Below, piece by piece: positions 1 through 12,700 of a stretch of DNA of 64,000 nt. Every line of letters starts with the position of its first letter. Within the stretch, counting starts at the first letter, position 1. The stretch is from Nectonema munidae. Its lineage: Eukaryota; Nematomorpha; Nectonematoida; Nectonematidae. The position numbers and the translations under genes are program-made. The DNA lies in contig JAUIRK010001056.1 of NCBI GenBank assembly GCA_030549495.1, positions 248,001 to 312,000 on the forward strand, written 5' to 3'. The notes below the pieces were generated by a model. That model was given only the letters and a program-made list of their open reading frames with translations, did no database searches and was not told the origin of the DNA.

Positions 1-2
1 TT

Positions 3-1541
3 GGTAGACAGGGAAGCGAAAATATAATCAGAGGAGGTGTTGGTCTGAAATCAAATGTTTTTGCGGAATCCCCTAAAGAATGCTTGAATTTGTTTTTAAG
101 TGAGTCAATTTTAAATGAAATAATACATAAGATAAATATTTATATCAGAGATAACAATAAAGAAAAACTTGATGATATTAGGTATCCTCACATTCGTATC
201 ATAGACATTGAAGAACTGCAAGCTTTTATTGGTCTGACTTATTTGAGAGCATTGCTAAAACAAAACTACTTGAGAGTAAAATTTTTGTGGTCTGATTTGG
301 GTTGTCCTATATTTGCTTCCACTACGAGTATGAAGAGATTTTATTTTTGAACAAACATTTGTGCTTTGATTTAGTTTCTACGAGAGAGGAAAGATGGAAG
401 TTCGATAGATTTGCTGCATTTCGTAATATTTTTGAAATGTTTAATGAAAATTGTTGTAAATCGGTTAATCCAACATCTTTTTTAACAATAGATGAATCTT
501 TGTATCCATCTAGAACTGCTGTAAAATTTCAAGTATATAGCCCACTTAAGCCTGCAAAGTATGGACTGTTATTCAGATCTCTTTGCAGTGTTAAAAATGC
601 TTTTACATACCAATCAAGCGTTTATGCTGGCAGACCAATTAAGGGCGAAGGTCCATTTTATCTGAACACAACTGAAGAAATGGTTGAAGAGTTAATAAAC
701 AAAGTCAAGAGGTCATGCAACATAAAAGGTAGAAATATCACTTTAGATAGATTTTATACATCATTAAAATTAATTGTGTGGTTGTTTAAAGAAAAAATAA
801 CATGTTTAGGAACAATAATGGCTACAAGAATAGGTATTCCCAAAGAACTTATTTTATTGACCGATAGAGATAATTTTTCTTACAAAATTTTTTGGGAAAA
901 AAACTATTTTAAGTCGTTAAGTTTACTATATAAATAATAAAAATAAGAACGCTTTAATAGAGTAATAAGAACGTTTTAATTGCATCATCAATGCCTTCTA
1001 TTTTAGGTGTTTCTAAAGATAAAAATAAAAAGCCAGCATTGTATAAACTGTATGACTATACAAAAGGTGGAGTTGATATATTTGATCAGCGTATTTCTTA
1101 TATTACTAGTAATAGAAAAACTAAAAAATGGACTATAAAGGCTTGGAGCTTTATACTAGATACAGCAAGAGTTAATGCTAAAACTGTTTTTTGTTTGAAA
1201 AAATCAAAAGATCCTAGAAAAATTGATACGTTCTCTTTTGGTGTAGAGCTTATTAAGTTTTTGGTGTTTCCTTATATAAGATCAAAACCTAGTTGTGGTC
1301 TCAGTACCAAAATAAAATCAAAAATTGCAACTATTTGCGGTTTGTCAGATAAAATAACTATTTCAAGCAGCGATTCATTTTTGGAAAAACAGGGCCAGTT
1401 AGAAGATGTGATAAATGTTTAAAGTCTATTTCTGGAGACAACTACAAGAAACTTAAAGACAAATTGAAAAAAATAAAGCAGCAATGTCAGAAATGCGGAA
1501 AGGCATGCTGTAATGAACATTCATATATTGTATCTGTACTA
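3..1541 (+). pseudogene. Decayed piggyBac transposase (left end outside window)
   Basis: DDE_Tnp_1_7-type (piggyBac) transposase that would cut and paste at TTAA sites. It is readable only by changing frame: 3-350 in one frame, 302-937 in a second, 991-1,422 in a third. The three acidic positions are recognisable: D in 'LTIDESLYPSR' (codon near 491), D in 'ITLDRFYTSL' (near 750) and D in 'KGGVDIFDQ' (1,075). A cysteine-rich tail with CxxC pairs (about 1,398-1,520) matches the C-terminal zinc domain of the family. Two frameshifts and the missing N-terminus make it a pseudogene. An intact Tigger element is inserted exactly at its 3' end, so the last residue and stop now derive from the Tigger terminus. 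Family assignment is secure. Confidence 0.9.
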
Positions 1542-3472
1542 CAGTAAAATCTCGCTATTATGCCACCCTTCGGGGCCGACCAAAAGTGGCATAGTAGCGA
1601 GAGTGGCATAGTAGCGAGGGTTCTGTAAAAATAGCCTTATTTTTTCAAATAAAATCACATTTATTAAAAAACAGTTTTATTTTTTTATATATTTGTGTCC
1701 TATTCCAAAGCTCTCAAAAATGGTTGTCTGACGCATTTTCATATGGCGGATCTCAAGCATTTCTTGATCTAAACAATCGCACGCTTGCATCACTTTGAGC
1801 TTTACGCTACAATGCTGCATAAATTTTCGAACAGTGCTCCACGCTCTTTGGGCTTCTTGGAATTGAACCACTTCCTCTTCGATAGTTTCCTTGTCGTCTT
1901 CGCTTTCAATTTGTTCCTTGCTTTTCAGCACTTCCTCAGCAATCTCCTCTAGCAGAAGAGAGCCACTAGTTGCGAGACGCTCGTCAGCATTGAGAAAGTC
2001 AGTTAGCTCAATCTCCTCGTTATTGTGCATCTTTTCCTCAGTAGGCAAAGCATTCCAAATCTCGAGCAACTCTTCATCTTTTGGCTCAATCTGATCAATT
2101 TCTTCTTCCACAAACTTAGCTTTTACAAAACAGTTTTTGATGACCGATTTGTTAACCTGCTCCCAAGCATACCGGGCAACGTGTAGAGCATCAAGCAACG
2201 TGAACTTAAACTCTCTTTCCTCGTCTATGGCTTCAAGCCTGCGAGAGAGCAAAAGTTTCTTGTAGTGGCGTTTGAGACTCTCTATAACCCCCTGATCCAT
2301 TGGTTGCGAGATTGATGTTGTGTTAGGAGGAAAAAATAGCAGCTTTATATTGTCGAACTGGAGATCAGATGGGTGGCCACAGAAGTTATCGAGACAAAGC
2401 AGCACTTTGCGTCCCTGCTTGACGAGTCGCTCGTTCCACTCACGCAATGTTTCTTCGAAGAGCTCCGCCGTCATCCACGCTTTCGAATTTGCCTTGTATG
2501 TCACCGGAATTTTTTTGTTTTTGAAGGCACGCGGTTTCTTTGAATTGTCAATCACCAGAAGAGGAAGCTTTTCGTTGCCGCTCATGTTTGCTCCAACCAG
2601 AAGAGTGATTCTTTGCTTACTTTTTTTACCTCCAGTGCACCGCTCTCCTCTGAAAGCCATGGTCTTGTTTGGTAGCAGCTGCCAGAAGAGTCCAGTTTCG
2701 TCTAGATTGAAGACGTCTTCTGCAGAAAATTGTGCAAGCAAAGGTCGGAGAACCTGTTGTTGCCACTCAAAAAGAGATTGCAAATTTACCGCTCCTGCTT
2801 CTCCTTGTATTTTTTTAAAAGTAATGCCGTGACGCTTTTTGAAATTGTCCAGCCAACCGTCGCTTGCCATGAATCCCGGAATGTGCATTATCTCGGCCAG
2901 TTTCATTGCCTTTTCTTTGACCAGACTTCCACTGACAGGCAGATTGTGTCCTCTCGCTTGCTTCAGCCACATGAGCACCCCTTCATCGAGATTTGGATCG
3001 TGAGCCTGCGTCAACTTAAAGCGTTTCGATGAAAATCCAGTTTTGATTGCAGCCTCGATTGCATCCTTTTTGCTGAGAATGCCTTTTACCGTAGTTCTCT
3101 TCACTTCAATACCCCATTTCTTGCTTATTTCTCTGGCCAGCTTGGACTGATTAGGCTCATTTTTTTCGGCATCAATAATTTCTTTTTTCTGCTTTAGAGT
3201 GAAATCGGTTCGCTTGCGTTTTATATCTGACATGTTAATTTTTTACGCAAATAAAAACAATAAATCTAAAAAAATATATTCATTAATTTTGTAAAAAAAG
3301 TTGAGAAATATAATTAAAAAACGCAACACACAAATAAATAGTGGCATAATAGCGAGATTAGGTGGTGGCATAGTAAGTTTATTTTCTACTGAATTTTGTC
3401 CGGACCGAGTGAAAGTGGCATAGTAGCGAGAGTGGCATAGTACCGAGGGGGCATAGTAGCGAGATTCTACTG
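1542..3472 (-). mobile_element. Full-length Tigger/pogo (Tc1-mariner superfamily) DNA transposon
   Basis: A 1,931-bp element flanked by TA dinucleotides (1,540-1,541 and 3,473-3,474), the target duplication expected of this superfamily. Terminal inverted repeats begin CAGTAAAATCTCGCTA on the left and, read inward from the right, CAGTAGAATCTCGCTA. Just inside both ends the motif GTGGCATAGTAGCGAG or close variants recurs several times (1,586-1,620; 3,341-3,465), which looks like iterated transposase-binding sites. It carries one uninterrupted transposase frame. Complete ends plus an open frame suggest a young, possibly autonomous copy. Confidence 0.93.
1677..3233 (-). CDS. Tigger-like transposase, intact 518 aa
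   Basis: Transposase of the pogo/Tigger group. Residues about 6-60 form a psq-type helix-turn-helix ('TLKQKKEIIDAEKN'); about 75-145 form a CENP-B-type DNA-binding domain ending in 'GWLDNFKKRHGI'. The DDE_1 catalytic domain follows, with D178 in 'FNLDETGLFW', D282 in 'LLCLDNFCGHP' and D313 in 'QPMDQGVIESL'; 30 residues separate the second and third aspartates. The C-terminal ~120 residues are acidic and end in a basic stretch. Length is normal for the group and there are no internal stops. ATG at 3,233 is the first methionine of the frame and lies between the terminal repeats. Catalytic competence is inferred from the retained triad. Confidence 0.95.
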   Translation of the reverse strand: MSDIKRKRTDFTLKQKKEIIDAEKNEPNQSKLAREISKKWGIEVKRTTVKGILSKKDAIEAAIKTGFSSKRFKLTQAHDPNLDEGVLMWLKQARGHNLPVSGSLVKEKAMKLAEIMHIPGFMASDGWLDNFKKRHGITFKKIQGEAGAVNLQSLFEWQQQVLRPLLAQFSAEDVFNLDETGLFWQLLPNKTMAFRGERCTGGKKSKQRITLLVGANMSGNEKLPLLVIDNSKKPRAFKNKKIPVTYKANSKAWMTAELFEETLREWNERLVKQGRKVLLCLDNFCGHPSDLQFDNIKLLFFPPNTTSISQPMDQGVIESLKRHYKKLLLSRRLEAIDEEREFKFTLLDALHVARYAWEQVNKSVIKNCFVKAKFVEEEIDQIEPKDEELLEIWNALPTEEKMHNNEEIELTDFLNADERLATSGSLLLEEIAEEVLKSKEQIESEDDKETIEEEVVQFQEAQRAWSTVRKFMQHCSVKLKVMQACDCLDQEMLEIRHMKMRQTTIFESFGIGHKYIKK

Positions 3473-3474
3473 TA

Positions 3475-4460
3475 TATGTTTTCAAAAATTTTAATTATAT
3501 AACTATTATATTATTGTTTTATTACTACTAATAAATTTTTTTAATTTTTTTAATTTTCTAACGTGTTTTTATGCTAAAATAAGCAATTGGTTTTTTACTT
3601 TATTTATGGCTTTATATCATTGGAACATAAAGTAGGATATACAAGGTTCATTGATAGACATGTATGCTTCTAGTTTTTTTTGAGATTTTGGTTAATGGTA
3701 TCTAATGTTTATAAAATTTGTTTAAAATCTAGAAGATTGGCTTTTGTTTTGCTCAAAATTTAAGATCAGTTCTTGGACAATTGGTCTCTAGTTAATTAAT
3801 CTGAAAAAATTCATTTTTTGACAATTCATTGAAAAATTGTCTACAAAAAAAGAAAATTTTTAATTTCATATTGATTAAAATTTTATACTAGATTTTGTTG
3901 CATGGTATTTTTTGTATCCCCTCTGTATAATAGTAATCAAGCCAAAACCACCCCTGTATGTTTCATAACCATCCTTTAAGCTAATTATTATACTATATTT
4001 AAGTTTACATATCACACTATATAGTTTTACATATTTCATTTGGTCTAGGGGTGAATCTCTAAATTTGTAAACAGAAGATCGTAGGTTTAAACCTTATTTC
4101 TATCAAAACTTTATACTTTTCAAATTTGATAAAGCGTCATTTATAAACCATAACTCAGAATCTTTGGGGTGCTTAACATACTTTTTTAATATTTTTTCTA
4201 GGGGTGGAATACGCTATTCAAAAACGATTCAATTTGTTAAAAAATAAATTACAGCTAAATTCAGCGCCTTCTAAAATATATAAAATATAAACAATCAAAA
4301 AACAAAAAAATGTTCAATTTTAAATCCTTTGATTTTTTTCTTATATCAGTAACATACATTATCTCAAGTTTATTATTGAAACTTTTTTTCAAAGTGTTTT
4401 ACAGATTTATTATACAAAAAAACATTAATTGTTTTTCCATAAGTCGAAGTATTACTTTTT
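3475..4460. other. AT-rich stretch, no gene; tRNA-like fragment inside
   Basis: No coding pattern seen. If Tigger were excised, the piggyBac remnant would continue briefly from 3,473. The only structured part is 4,035-4,100, which has an A-box-like start (TGGTCTAGGGGTGA) and a degenerate B box (AGGTTTAAACC). It resembles the head of a tRNA-derived SINE or a tRNA pseudogene; no complete cloverleaf can be drawn with confidence. Confidence 0.4.
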
Positions 4461-4499
4461 AAAAACATAATAATTATTGATTAAGTCGTATTTTATCTT

Positions 4500-4870
4500 A
4501 AAAATATTTAGTTTTTGATTTTTTAAAAATGATTGATTAATGACAAATTGATTGGATTTCATAAACATAATTATCTTTAAGACTTATTTTATCCTAAAAT
4601 TATTTAATTTTTGTTTTTTTTTTAAATGATTGATTAATGACAAAATGACTGAGTTTCATAAAAAATTAAGGTCATCAATCAATTCAGCGTACTTGAAAAT
4701 GGTAGTTTTGACTTATTTTATTTTAAAAATAATTAACTTTTCATTTTCGACAAACTTGTCAAAAATGATTGATTAATGACAAATTGACTGTGTTTCATAC
4801 AAAATTAAGGTCATCGATCAATTCAGCGTATTGAAAATCGTAGTTTTGACTTTTTTGCTAGCAAAAGAGA
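4500..4870. repeat. Degenerate long-unit tandem repeat, about 3 copies
   Basis: The string ATGATTGATTAATGACAAA recurs at about 4,528, 4,626 and 4,764. It is followed by similar text (GTTTCATA..AAATTAAGGTCATC..TCAATTCAGCGTA) in the last two copies. Spacing is uneven (about 98 and 138 bp), so this is a decayed satellite-like array. A poly-G tract (4,891-4,900) closes it on the right. Confidence 0.7.
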
Positions 4871-4900
4871 TTCTGAAATTTTTTTGAAAAGGGGGGGGGG

Positions 4901-6060
4901 CGGAATCTGCCCCTTGTGAAAAACTTGTATTAAATAGGCCGGCTTTAAATACGGTTAAAAAAAATTCTCAAAAAATACATAGTTTAGGAAAGAGATACGT
5001 GTTAATGCTGAATATGTAGACAAGAAACCAAGATAATGATAATAAATCACCAAGTATTCATATCCATGTTTTAAATGCAGAGAGATTATGAGTTGTAATA
5101 TTTCGAAGAAAAAATTTTAATCCTCCAGGCGCCCCTAACTCCCCTTTTAAAATTGTTGGAAATGTCATGATTGAAGTTCGTAGTTGAAGAGACTAAATCT
5201 ACGCCCTAAATCTCACTCGTTACGTCATCAACAACTCTTAGACAAATTGCATTCATTTCATGCGAATCAATTAAATCTTACTCGCTTATGAAAAGCAGAA
5301 TATCTTTTTCACTTCCACCTTCAATCTCATCACAGACTTCATCTTCTTCACCCTCTTCTTCATTTTGTTGGAAGTTTGGCAAACTTAAACAGAAAGAAAA
5401 AATATCAAAAGTATGTGCTTATTTTTGATATAGATAGAAAACTATTTTTATTTTAAAAAAAAAGCTATGCTATAGGCAGAACAATTTATTTTTGACCTAA
5501 AAATCCTATTTTTTGAATTTTTTTACAAAATAAGTTCATTTTGTCTATGGAAAAAAACTTAAATTAATATAAATACACCCTTCTTTGGATAATATGCGCA
5601 CGTTGGGATCAGAAACACCTACCGCTTATTAAGGGAGAGCGCATATTAGCATCCGTCATGTCCGCCATCTTGGATCTCTTCTGAGAACGAGAAAGATATG
5701 AATATACGAGAAACAGCGAGATTCGGTATTTGTCGTATCTTTTTGGGGTCCAAGATGCCGTCGCATATTAACCGATTCGCATATTATCCGAACGCATTTT
5801 AGCGGAAGATTGATGTACTATTTATTATTTACAAATAAGCTGTTTTTTAATATTCTGATTTTTATCATATGTAAAATTGCCCTAAATTTTTTTTTAATCA
5901 ATTCGACCATTGACACAAAATAATTTTTACATTATTGACCAATAAAAACTTGAAAAACTGATTAATAAAAGCAGGAGTAAATTGATAAGCACGATCTGTT
6001 TATACCCAAGTTGCTTTCATGGCGAGTAGTTCCTATTACATAAAATCATAATATATATGA
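4901..6060. other. AT-rich stretch without recognised gene
   Basis: A minus-strand acidic peptide-like stretch at about 5,290-5,390 (glutamate-rich) was considered but has no clear splice sites or relatives. A short imperfect inverted structure at about 5,590-5,800 ('gcgcatatta' read in both orientations) may be MITE debris. No PDS5 exon was recognised here although one could be expected. Confidence 0.35.
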
Positions 6061-6061
6061 A

Positions 6062-6225
6062 CTTGTTGTTGTTGTTGTTAGCCCCCAGATTATACTATCT
6101 CTATATGAGTATAATCTATCTTCAAAACAAAGCCTTGTTTAAACTGAGAGAGTATTTCCATAAAAACAAATATTCTCAGGGAAAAGTGTAGAATTTTGTT
6201 ACACTTTCGCAGCGGCAGCGATAAA
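6062..6225 (-). repeat. SINE-like repeat with (AAC)n tail, copy 1
   Basis: Read on the minus strand, the body carries 'GCGAAAGTGTAACAAAATTC' and 'TTTCCCTGAGAATATTTG' and ends GGGGGCTAACAACAACAAC. The plus-strand sequence at 14,590-14,732 has the same order of blocks and the same (AAC)n tail, and a tail-only copy lies near 19,150. Conserved body plus simple-repeat 3' tail is the usual form of a SINE. No tRNA boxes were recognised in this family. Confidence 0.6.
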
Positions 6226-6597
6226 CCAGTGTAATTTCAGCTATACTTCATATAGCTCCACGCTCTTTCCTTTCTTCTATGGCTTTTCATTTGACGTTTT
6301 TGAATTTAGGTTTTCACAATGATTGAAATTTTTCTCTCAATCTTCTGAAGAATGACCGACCATGTAAAGACATTTAAATTTTTAACTCAAGGATTACTGA
6401 TGATTAATCTACCAGAACTACCCTAAAAAAAGTTGTTCTCAGATAGAGTTATAACTATTTTCTTATATCAATTGGATATTGAAAGGAACACCTTGTTACT
6501 TTTTCATCCCGTAATATGGAATCACAAGCAATCATAAATATTTGGGGAATCCAAGATAGTCGATATTCGAAATAAATAGAGAGAAGTAAAATCATAC

Positions 6598-6755
6598 CCC
6601 TCAGTTTCAATGCGTTTGTTAAGATGTAAAATGATATTGCATAGGATATATAAGGAATTTTCTTTGACAAAGTCGTCATCACTTTTGAGGCCTTTATTTA
6701 TGAAATCCAAGAACTCTTTATTGGTGAAGAGATGCGGAAATACATACGTCAAAAC
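6598..6755 (-). CDS. PDS5: PDS5 exon 13 (last recognised)
   Basis: 158 bp: 'VLTYVFPHLFTNKEFLDFIN', then 'DDDFVKENSLYILCNI' and 'IETEG', equivalent to 'LLKVLSFTHPTSF...E.YESLL..L..ED..VAE.AI.I..N....IE'. Donor GTATGA leaves phase 2. The open frame ending near 6,455 in a neighbouring frame does not match PDS5 and is not the continuation. Confidence 0.85.
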
Positions 6756-9700
6756 CTAAATACCAAAAATCGTCCAGTATCCATGTATATTAGTAAAAAA
6801 ATTGGAAAAATCAAGAGAGGAACATTTACTCTGATCAACTTTATGATTCTATGAAGTTTGTGAACTTGTTGAAAGGAGCCCGATGTTCGGATGGAGTGAT
6901 TGGCAATGTGTTCGTTGTAAACAACTTTAAGTAGCTTGGAAGAAATCTTTCTATCCAGAAACAAAGGAGCCACGCGCTCCATCAAAGAGCGAATTGTGGT
7001 ATACAAAAGGTTGGTCGTTTGTGGACTTCCACACTTCTTTAAAATTTCCTTCTACAACGTATGCATATGTAGTTATATAGAAAAGGGATCATGACCAAAT
7101 GAAAGGCTTGAGATGACAAAATTACCGAAATATTTGAAGCGTTTTTACACGTAATCTTATCATTAGAGAGTTTTTTTAGTTGTTTCAGTAAATTGTGGTC
7201 TGAGTTCAGCAACTGATCAAACTTCTTCATATTTTCAATAAATTTAGTAGAATCCAGGAAAAATTCTTAAAAAAGCATTTAAACATATATATTTTGAGAA
7301 TATTTAAAAAGGCAAAAGTAAATAATGGTTTAAGCTTTCCACTAACTACATATGGAGTTTTATTCCACGAACAAAATATAAAAAGAAATAAAATAAAATT
7401 TCTAAAAGGATAGATATTAAGTATTTGTGCAATCAGTTAAAGACCGTTTTACAATTTGATTTTGATGAAGATTTGAACTTCAGTTCTTGATGATCTAGTG
7501 AAAAAACAAAATATCGGATCGACTAAGAAAAAAAATGTATCAAAAATATCGCTTAGTGCTAATTTGCTTATAAACGACAAAAACCTATAATTGTATTTTA
7601 AAATTTGCGTGGAACAAATTACCATATGTCAGTAATGGAAAGGCTAAAAGATACAAGTGATACTTGATAACTTTGTAAGTTGTGCAAGGACCATTTTTTG
7701 AAAGGTTATGACATCAAAAGAATTATTTTTTTGGGAATAAATGGAGATGAGACGCTTGAATGCTGCCACAACCATCGCTTGACGCTTCCACATCTCAATG
7801 ACTGCTTTACAGGAATTATCGTCGATGGTTGTGTAAAAGTCGAGAAGCATGACGATCTTCGCATCTTCATCCAGTTGATAGGGGACCAAGTGACTGTAAA
7901 AGATTCTCTCCACCAAAAGCCTGAAAAGAAGAGAAAGGAAGAGAAAATTGGGGATTTGGAAATGCAAGCGAAACGAAACCTGTCTTCGAGAGAGGGCTGA
8001 TAGAATGAGTGCATTATTTTGTCGCAAATCCAGGAGAAGTTAGGAGATTCGGTTGGCTGCACAAAACCGTGCTTGTATACGGATCCCAATCCAAGTAAAG
8101 CCTCCTTCCTTATACGAAACTTAATGAGTAAAAGTTATCCGTTTTAAAGGTAATCCTGCTCATAAGCTGAAGGAGACACATGATACTCAAACCGAATGTT
8201 GATCTCATGCTAGTGCGCTGAAATAATTTCAAAATAATTTTCAGTTTAACTGGACCAAAATAATCTGACGATATGTAATGTAAAGCAGAAGAATCGTATT
8301 AAAAGGCATTTATAAACGCAGACGATTTTAATTCTCGAAACAGATCATTAGCCCCCGTTAACGCCCAATGTCGACTTTACAAAAATAAAATCGTCTGCAT
8401 TTATGATAGCTCTTTAATACAAATCTTCTGCTTTACATTAGATATCGTCTGATTATGCTGGTCGTTAACGGGTTAAAACAAGGAAAGCAAGAGTAATCAC
8501 TTTCCTATTTTGTTTCGAAAGAATATTGTAACTATATGTGTCTAGGAATGCATAACTATTCTCATAATTTATGAATCCTTGTCAAGGTATTTATGGTATG
8601 CCTCTCATTTTAATGAAGATGGTACGTGCATACCTTTTTATCGAGAGATCTTTCGGAAATGCACTCTAGCAGTTCTTTGGTCAAGGTTATGTGCTTCGCT
8701 GCCGACAGTATTGAGAGCAGAACATTCAAGCGAACATTCTCATCCGGATCTTGTATGCGAGAGCGTATGGCCGTTGAAACGTCGTCGTGAACAGAGGGAA
8801 ATCGGAGTAAATACGTGCAATACTGCACACACTTCAAGCGCACATCAACACAAATATCATTGAATCTTGAGATAAAATAGAATGAAGAGAAAATAATAAT
8901 TAAAAATATCGATTCACAAGAAAATCCTTTCTAAAAATGATACGCAATAAACTCCACAAACTTCCCATCTCCTATCCCCTAAGAAAAGGTAGAAAGATCA
9001 AGCATTCACAGTGGAAATTACGAACAAATGCCTTTATATTCGTTAATGCTCGTTAATACGAAATTTGAATTCACAATTCGACAAAATTTACCTGCATTTA
9101 CATAGTAAATTAATGATCGTTTTGTTGCTGTCTCTTTTTACAACAATAATTAGCGTGTTGATATAATAACATAATGCGGATAAATGTTCAATGAACGAAA
9201 AATATTCAAAGATGGTTTAACAAGTTTTTCTGAATTGATGAGTTTTAAGACAATGTCATAAACACAATAGTGATGCATGATATGATTTTGGAATAACTCG
9301 ATTACATTGAATTTGCGTGCATTACACTTAGGTGTTTTGAACTTATTAATCAAAGAGTCATTCTGTTCGTCATTGGTGGAGATCCAAATATTTAAGTTTG
9401 TCTTCCTCTTACCTGACCAAGCATGATATTCCCTTCAGGGTGTATCATAATTTTTTTAATCAGTTTTCATACTTTTTCAATAAAATGTGAAAAGGTAATA
9501 AAATCGATCTCTTCTATTGTGTTATCAATTTTTATTAGAAAGAGTATGATAATTCTTAGCACTTTACTTACAGAAACTAAAGATAATCTTTTGCTTACGT
9601 AGGTGAGAGAGCTGATCATCCATGTGTCCTAGTACCTAGTGTGTTGCATATGGAATACGTATTGCAAAGTAAAGAAGTCGATCAAAAATAATTCAAACAA

Positions 9701-12700
9701 TTGTGGTTTTTTAGAGAAAACTTATAACAATTACAGTTAAACACAATGTCTTTTCTGTGTTCATTGTCTCAACTGATTATTCCTTCAAACCATGGAAAGC
9801 TGAAAAGCAATAGTCATGAAGCTTTGCATTGTCTTCAGTGCACTTTGTTTGTTGTCTTGCTGCACAAAGCACATCCTGAACTTTTTCGTCAATTCCAAGT
9901 AAATCATTTAGAGTTTAGACCAGGCGTGGTGGGAACTTTTATATTTTTAACTATACGCGAAATATAGTGTTTTATGATGATGATGATGATGATGCGCTAA
10001 ATTTTTGATTTTTTATCAACCGGTAAACTAACCATTAGAAAAATGCGACAATTTGTATAGAAAAGCGTTTAAAAACGACGACCATTTTTCTAAAGTTCAT
10101 ATAAAAGGAAAATTTAGAATTTTTTTATTTCAAAAAATTTATTTTATTTTCATTATTTATGTAAAAAGTGCTTTTTTTAGCCATAGCCTTCTTCAGTATC
10201 TTACTACAAGGTTGACTAATTACTCTCAAAATTGGATGAAGCTGTCACTGCACCCTTTGCATTCAACGTCATTATTTCAAATGCCCTGTTCGCATTTCGA
10301 TAACCTTCGCTGGATCCTTTCTTCCTTCTTCTTCTTCTTCTTACACGGTTCCTGTGCATTCGAGCTCTTTGCTTTTAAAGTGCTTCAAAAGCGGTATTGA
10401 GCTAAAGTAGTTGTCAATGTATACTGCAAAGTCTGCAAACGCATAACAATACTTGGTCCCAAACGAAATTTATCAGTTTTCAATTTTTCGAAATTCTAAC
10501 GATGAGCCATTTTTACACACGTTTTTATCATCGTTTTGTCTGAAGGAATTATATTTATAGTTTGAATTATAGTTTTTCCATTTTTACATAACTAACCTCA
10601 GCTGTGTTTCTCTATACACTTGGAATCTCCAAAAATTGGGCAAATACATAGAGAGAATTAGTAAATGGATTAAGTTAAGGTTTGAAGAAATTATTCTCTG
10701 TATTTCAATCATATTTGAGGACTTTTTGAGCAATTTTAATTTATTTGCTTTTGGTCCTTTGCGGCTCTAGAAAACAAGCTTTTTGAACTGACTGAGAAAC
10801 TTTATAGCATGAGCTATCATTTCCATTAAGCAAGAAAATATTTAAGAGTAATGCCTAAAATCCTAGGGAAAACCTATAACGGTGTTGCTATGGGAAATAA
10901 TAGAGGCAACCATAATTTTTATAATTTTAGTTGAGTGGTGTCAAAAAGTGTAAAAACTATACCTATAATAAGTTTTAAGCCACTGGTAGTAAACTGTCGT
11001 AAAGTTTTGTGGCGCTGAGGCAACGCACGTAATTTAGCTACTATTCTTTCTTAATAAATTAACTAATAAAAAATTTCGATATAATTGTATGTTTTTTCAA
11101 ACACTTTAATTTGTCTAAGTTTAAATTTTAGCTTTGTATTCTGATAATAATAATTTAAGTAAAGGTGAGCTTCATTCATTTATTCTAAATTTTACTTGCG
11201 TTTTGAATTGATCAAAGATTGTTAGTTCCAAATACAGAACGTTGATTACTTTTCATATTTCCTCCATCATTTTTTCCGTTTATAGTAGTCTACAACTAAT
11301 TATTAATTTATATAATTGATCCTGCCAAGATTTTTTTAATTCTCACAATTGTTTCAAGAAAAATTGGTTTGATAAATGAAAATCAAAAAATCAAATTTAT
11401 TGGAGTTAAAATTTGTTAGGATTCAACTTTTGAAATTTATCAATTTGGAAAATTGGATTCCAGGATAATTCGCGCATTTTTCAAAAAATTGCATAAAGAA
11501 TCAAGGATGTTTGACTTAAATTGTTGCATCAAAAATTGTATGTGAATATTCAATACCAAGTCTAGTCCAAACTTTATTGATAAAAGAAAATACCTAATTA
11601 AAATAATAGGTATCGATTGAAATTAAAAGCATAAAAAGTGAAAAGGACTTAGAAAGCTTCTATGAAAAGGGTTAATTTTCATTGAATCATCTTACTCCTT
11701 GACATATTTTAAAGAGTATCAAAAATTTCTTCCAAAATACTTAGCATTTTTCTGCTGTTTGCTACGGAGAGAACCAAAATTTGTATTGAGAATAATATAG
11801 CATAAGCGCTCAGGTTTTAGTTAACCATATTCATAATATTGTTGTGATCACATGTATGTTAGGATTTGCCAAAAATGAAAGTATGTTTCAAGGAATTTAT
11901 CATTTTAAAAAGACGTTGTATGAAGAGAAGGAAAATACCGTCCAATGTATGCTCTCCACAAAGATGAATGCGATGTAGCGAGTATTGCGCTATCCTTTGT
12001 AAACATTCTTCCAAGCAGTTTTACAGTCGCTGTTCTTTCCTCTGGCTTCACGCTCTGCAAAATGGAGGGAATTGATGATGGTGAAAATATTCATGTATGG
12101 AGCAGAAAGTGAAATAGTACTTTTATTTTGATTTCTAAATAAGGCAGGACTTCGCTAAGACAACTCGAAGAGATTGCGTGAATCTCGTACAAGAAGTCGT
12201 AAGCGTGATCCATCATGTACTTTGTTGTAGGTCCTTGTTTATCTTGACTGTCGCTTTGATTGGTGGCATCATGGGAATCTTCAAAAGACTCGAGAGCATC
12301 GCTGTTTTCATTGGTTGAATGAAGAAGGTAATGATTGAAGTAGCTTTGGATGTGTGGAGTCAGAGTTGTGGCAATGTGCTTGAACAAACTTACCGCCAAT
12401 TCATTTCTTTCCTTCTTCTGGGACTAAAGAAAAATATTTGCAAAATTATACATCATCGGAGAATAAAGACTGATTGAGAAAAACCTTGACTGGATCGATT
12501 AACTGGATAAAAATGACTTCAAGTAGCTCTGCAGAAATATTCTCACTTTCTTCTATCAAGGGTACCATGACTTTCAGCATCAAGTCTTGTACTCTGAATA
12601 TCTGATTTTGACTGAAATGCACACATAAATCCTTCTCAAATGTAAGTTCTAAGTATCACGCGTGTTACAGAAAATGAAAATCGTCAACTTTAAATGCATA

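Noticed and set aside
2320..3032. Plus-strand open frames opposite the Tigger transposase
   Set aside because: Antisense shadows of a well-defined transposase gene.
4035..4100. Possible functional tRNA gene
   Set aside because: A and B boxes are only approximate and no acceptor stem pairs; better called a tRNA-like or SINE fragment.
6455..6590. Open minus-strand frame just after PDS5 exon 13
   Set aside because: Does not resemble the next PDS5 segment, lacks a proper acceptor in phase 2, and is a readthrough of the intron.
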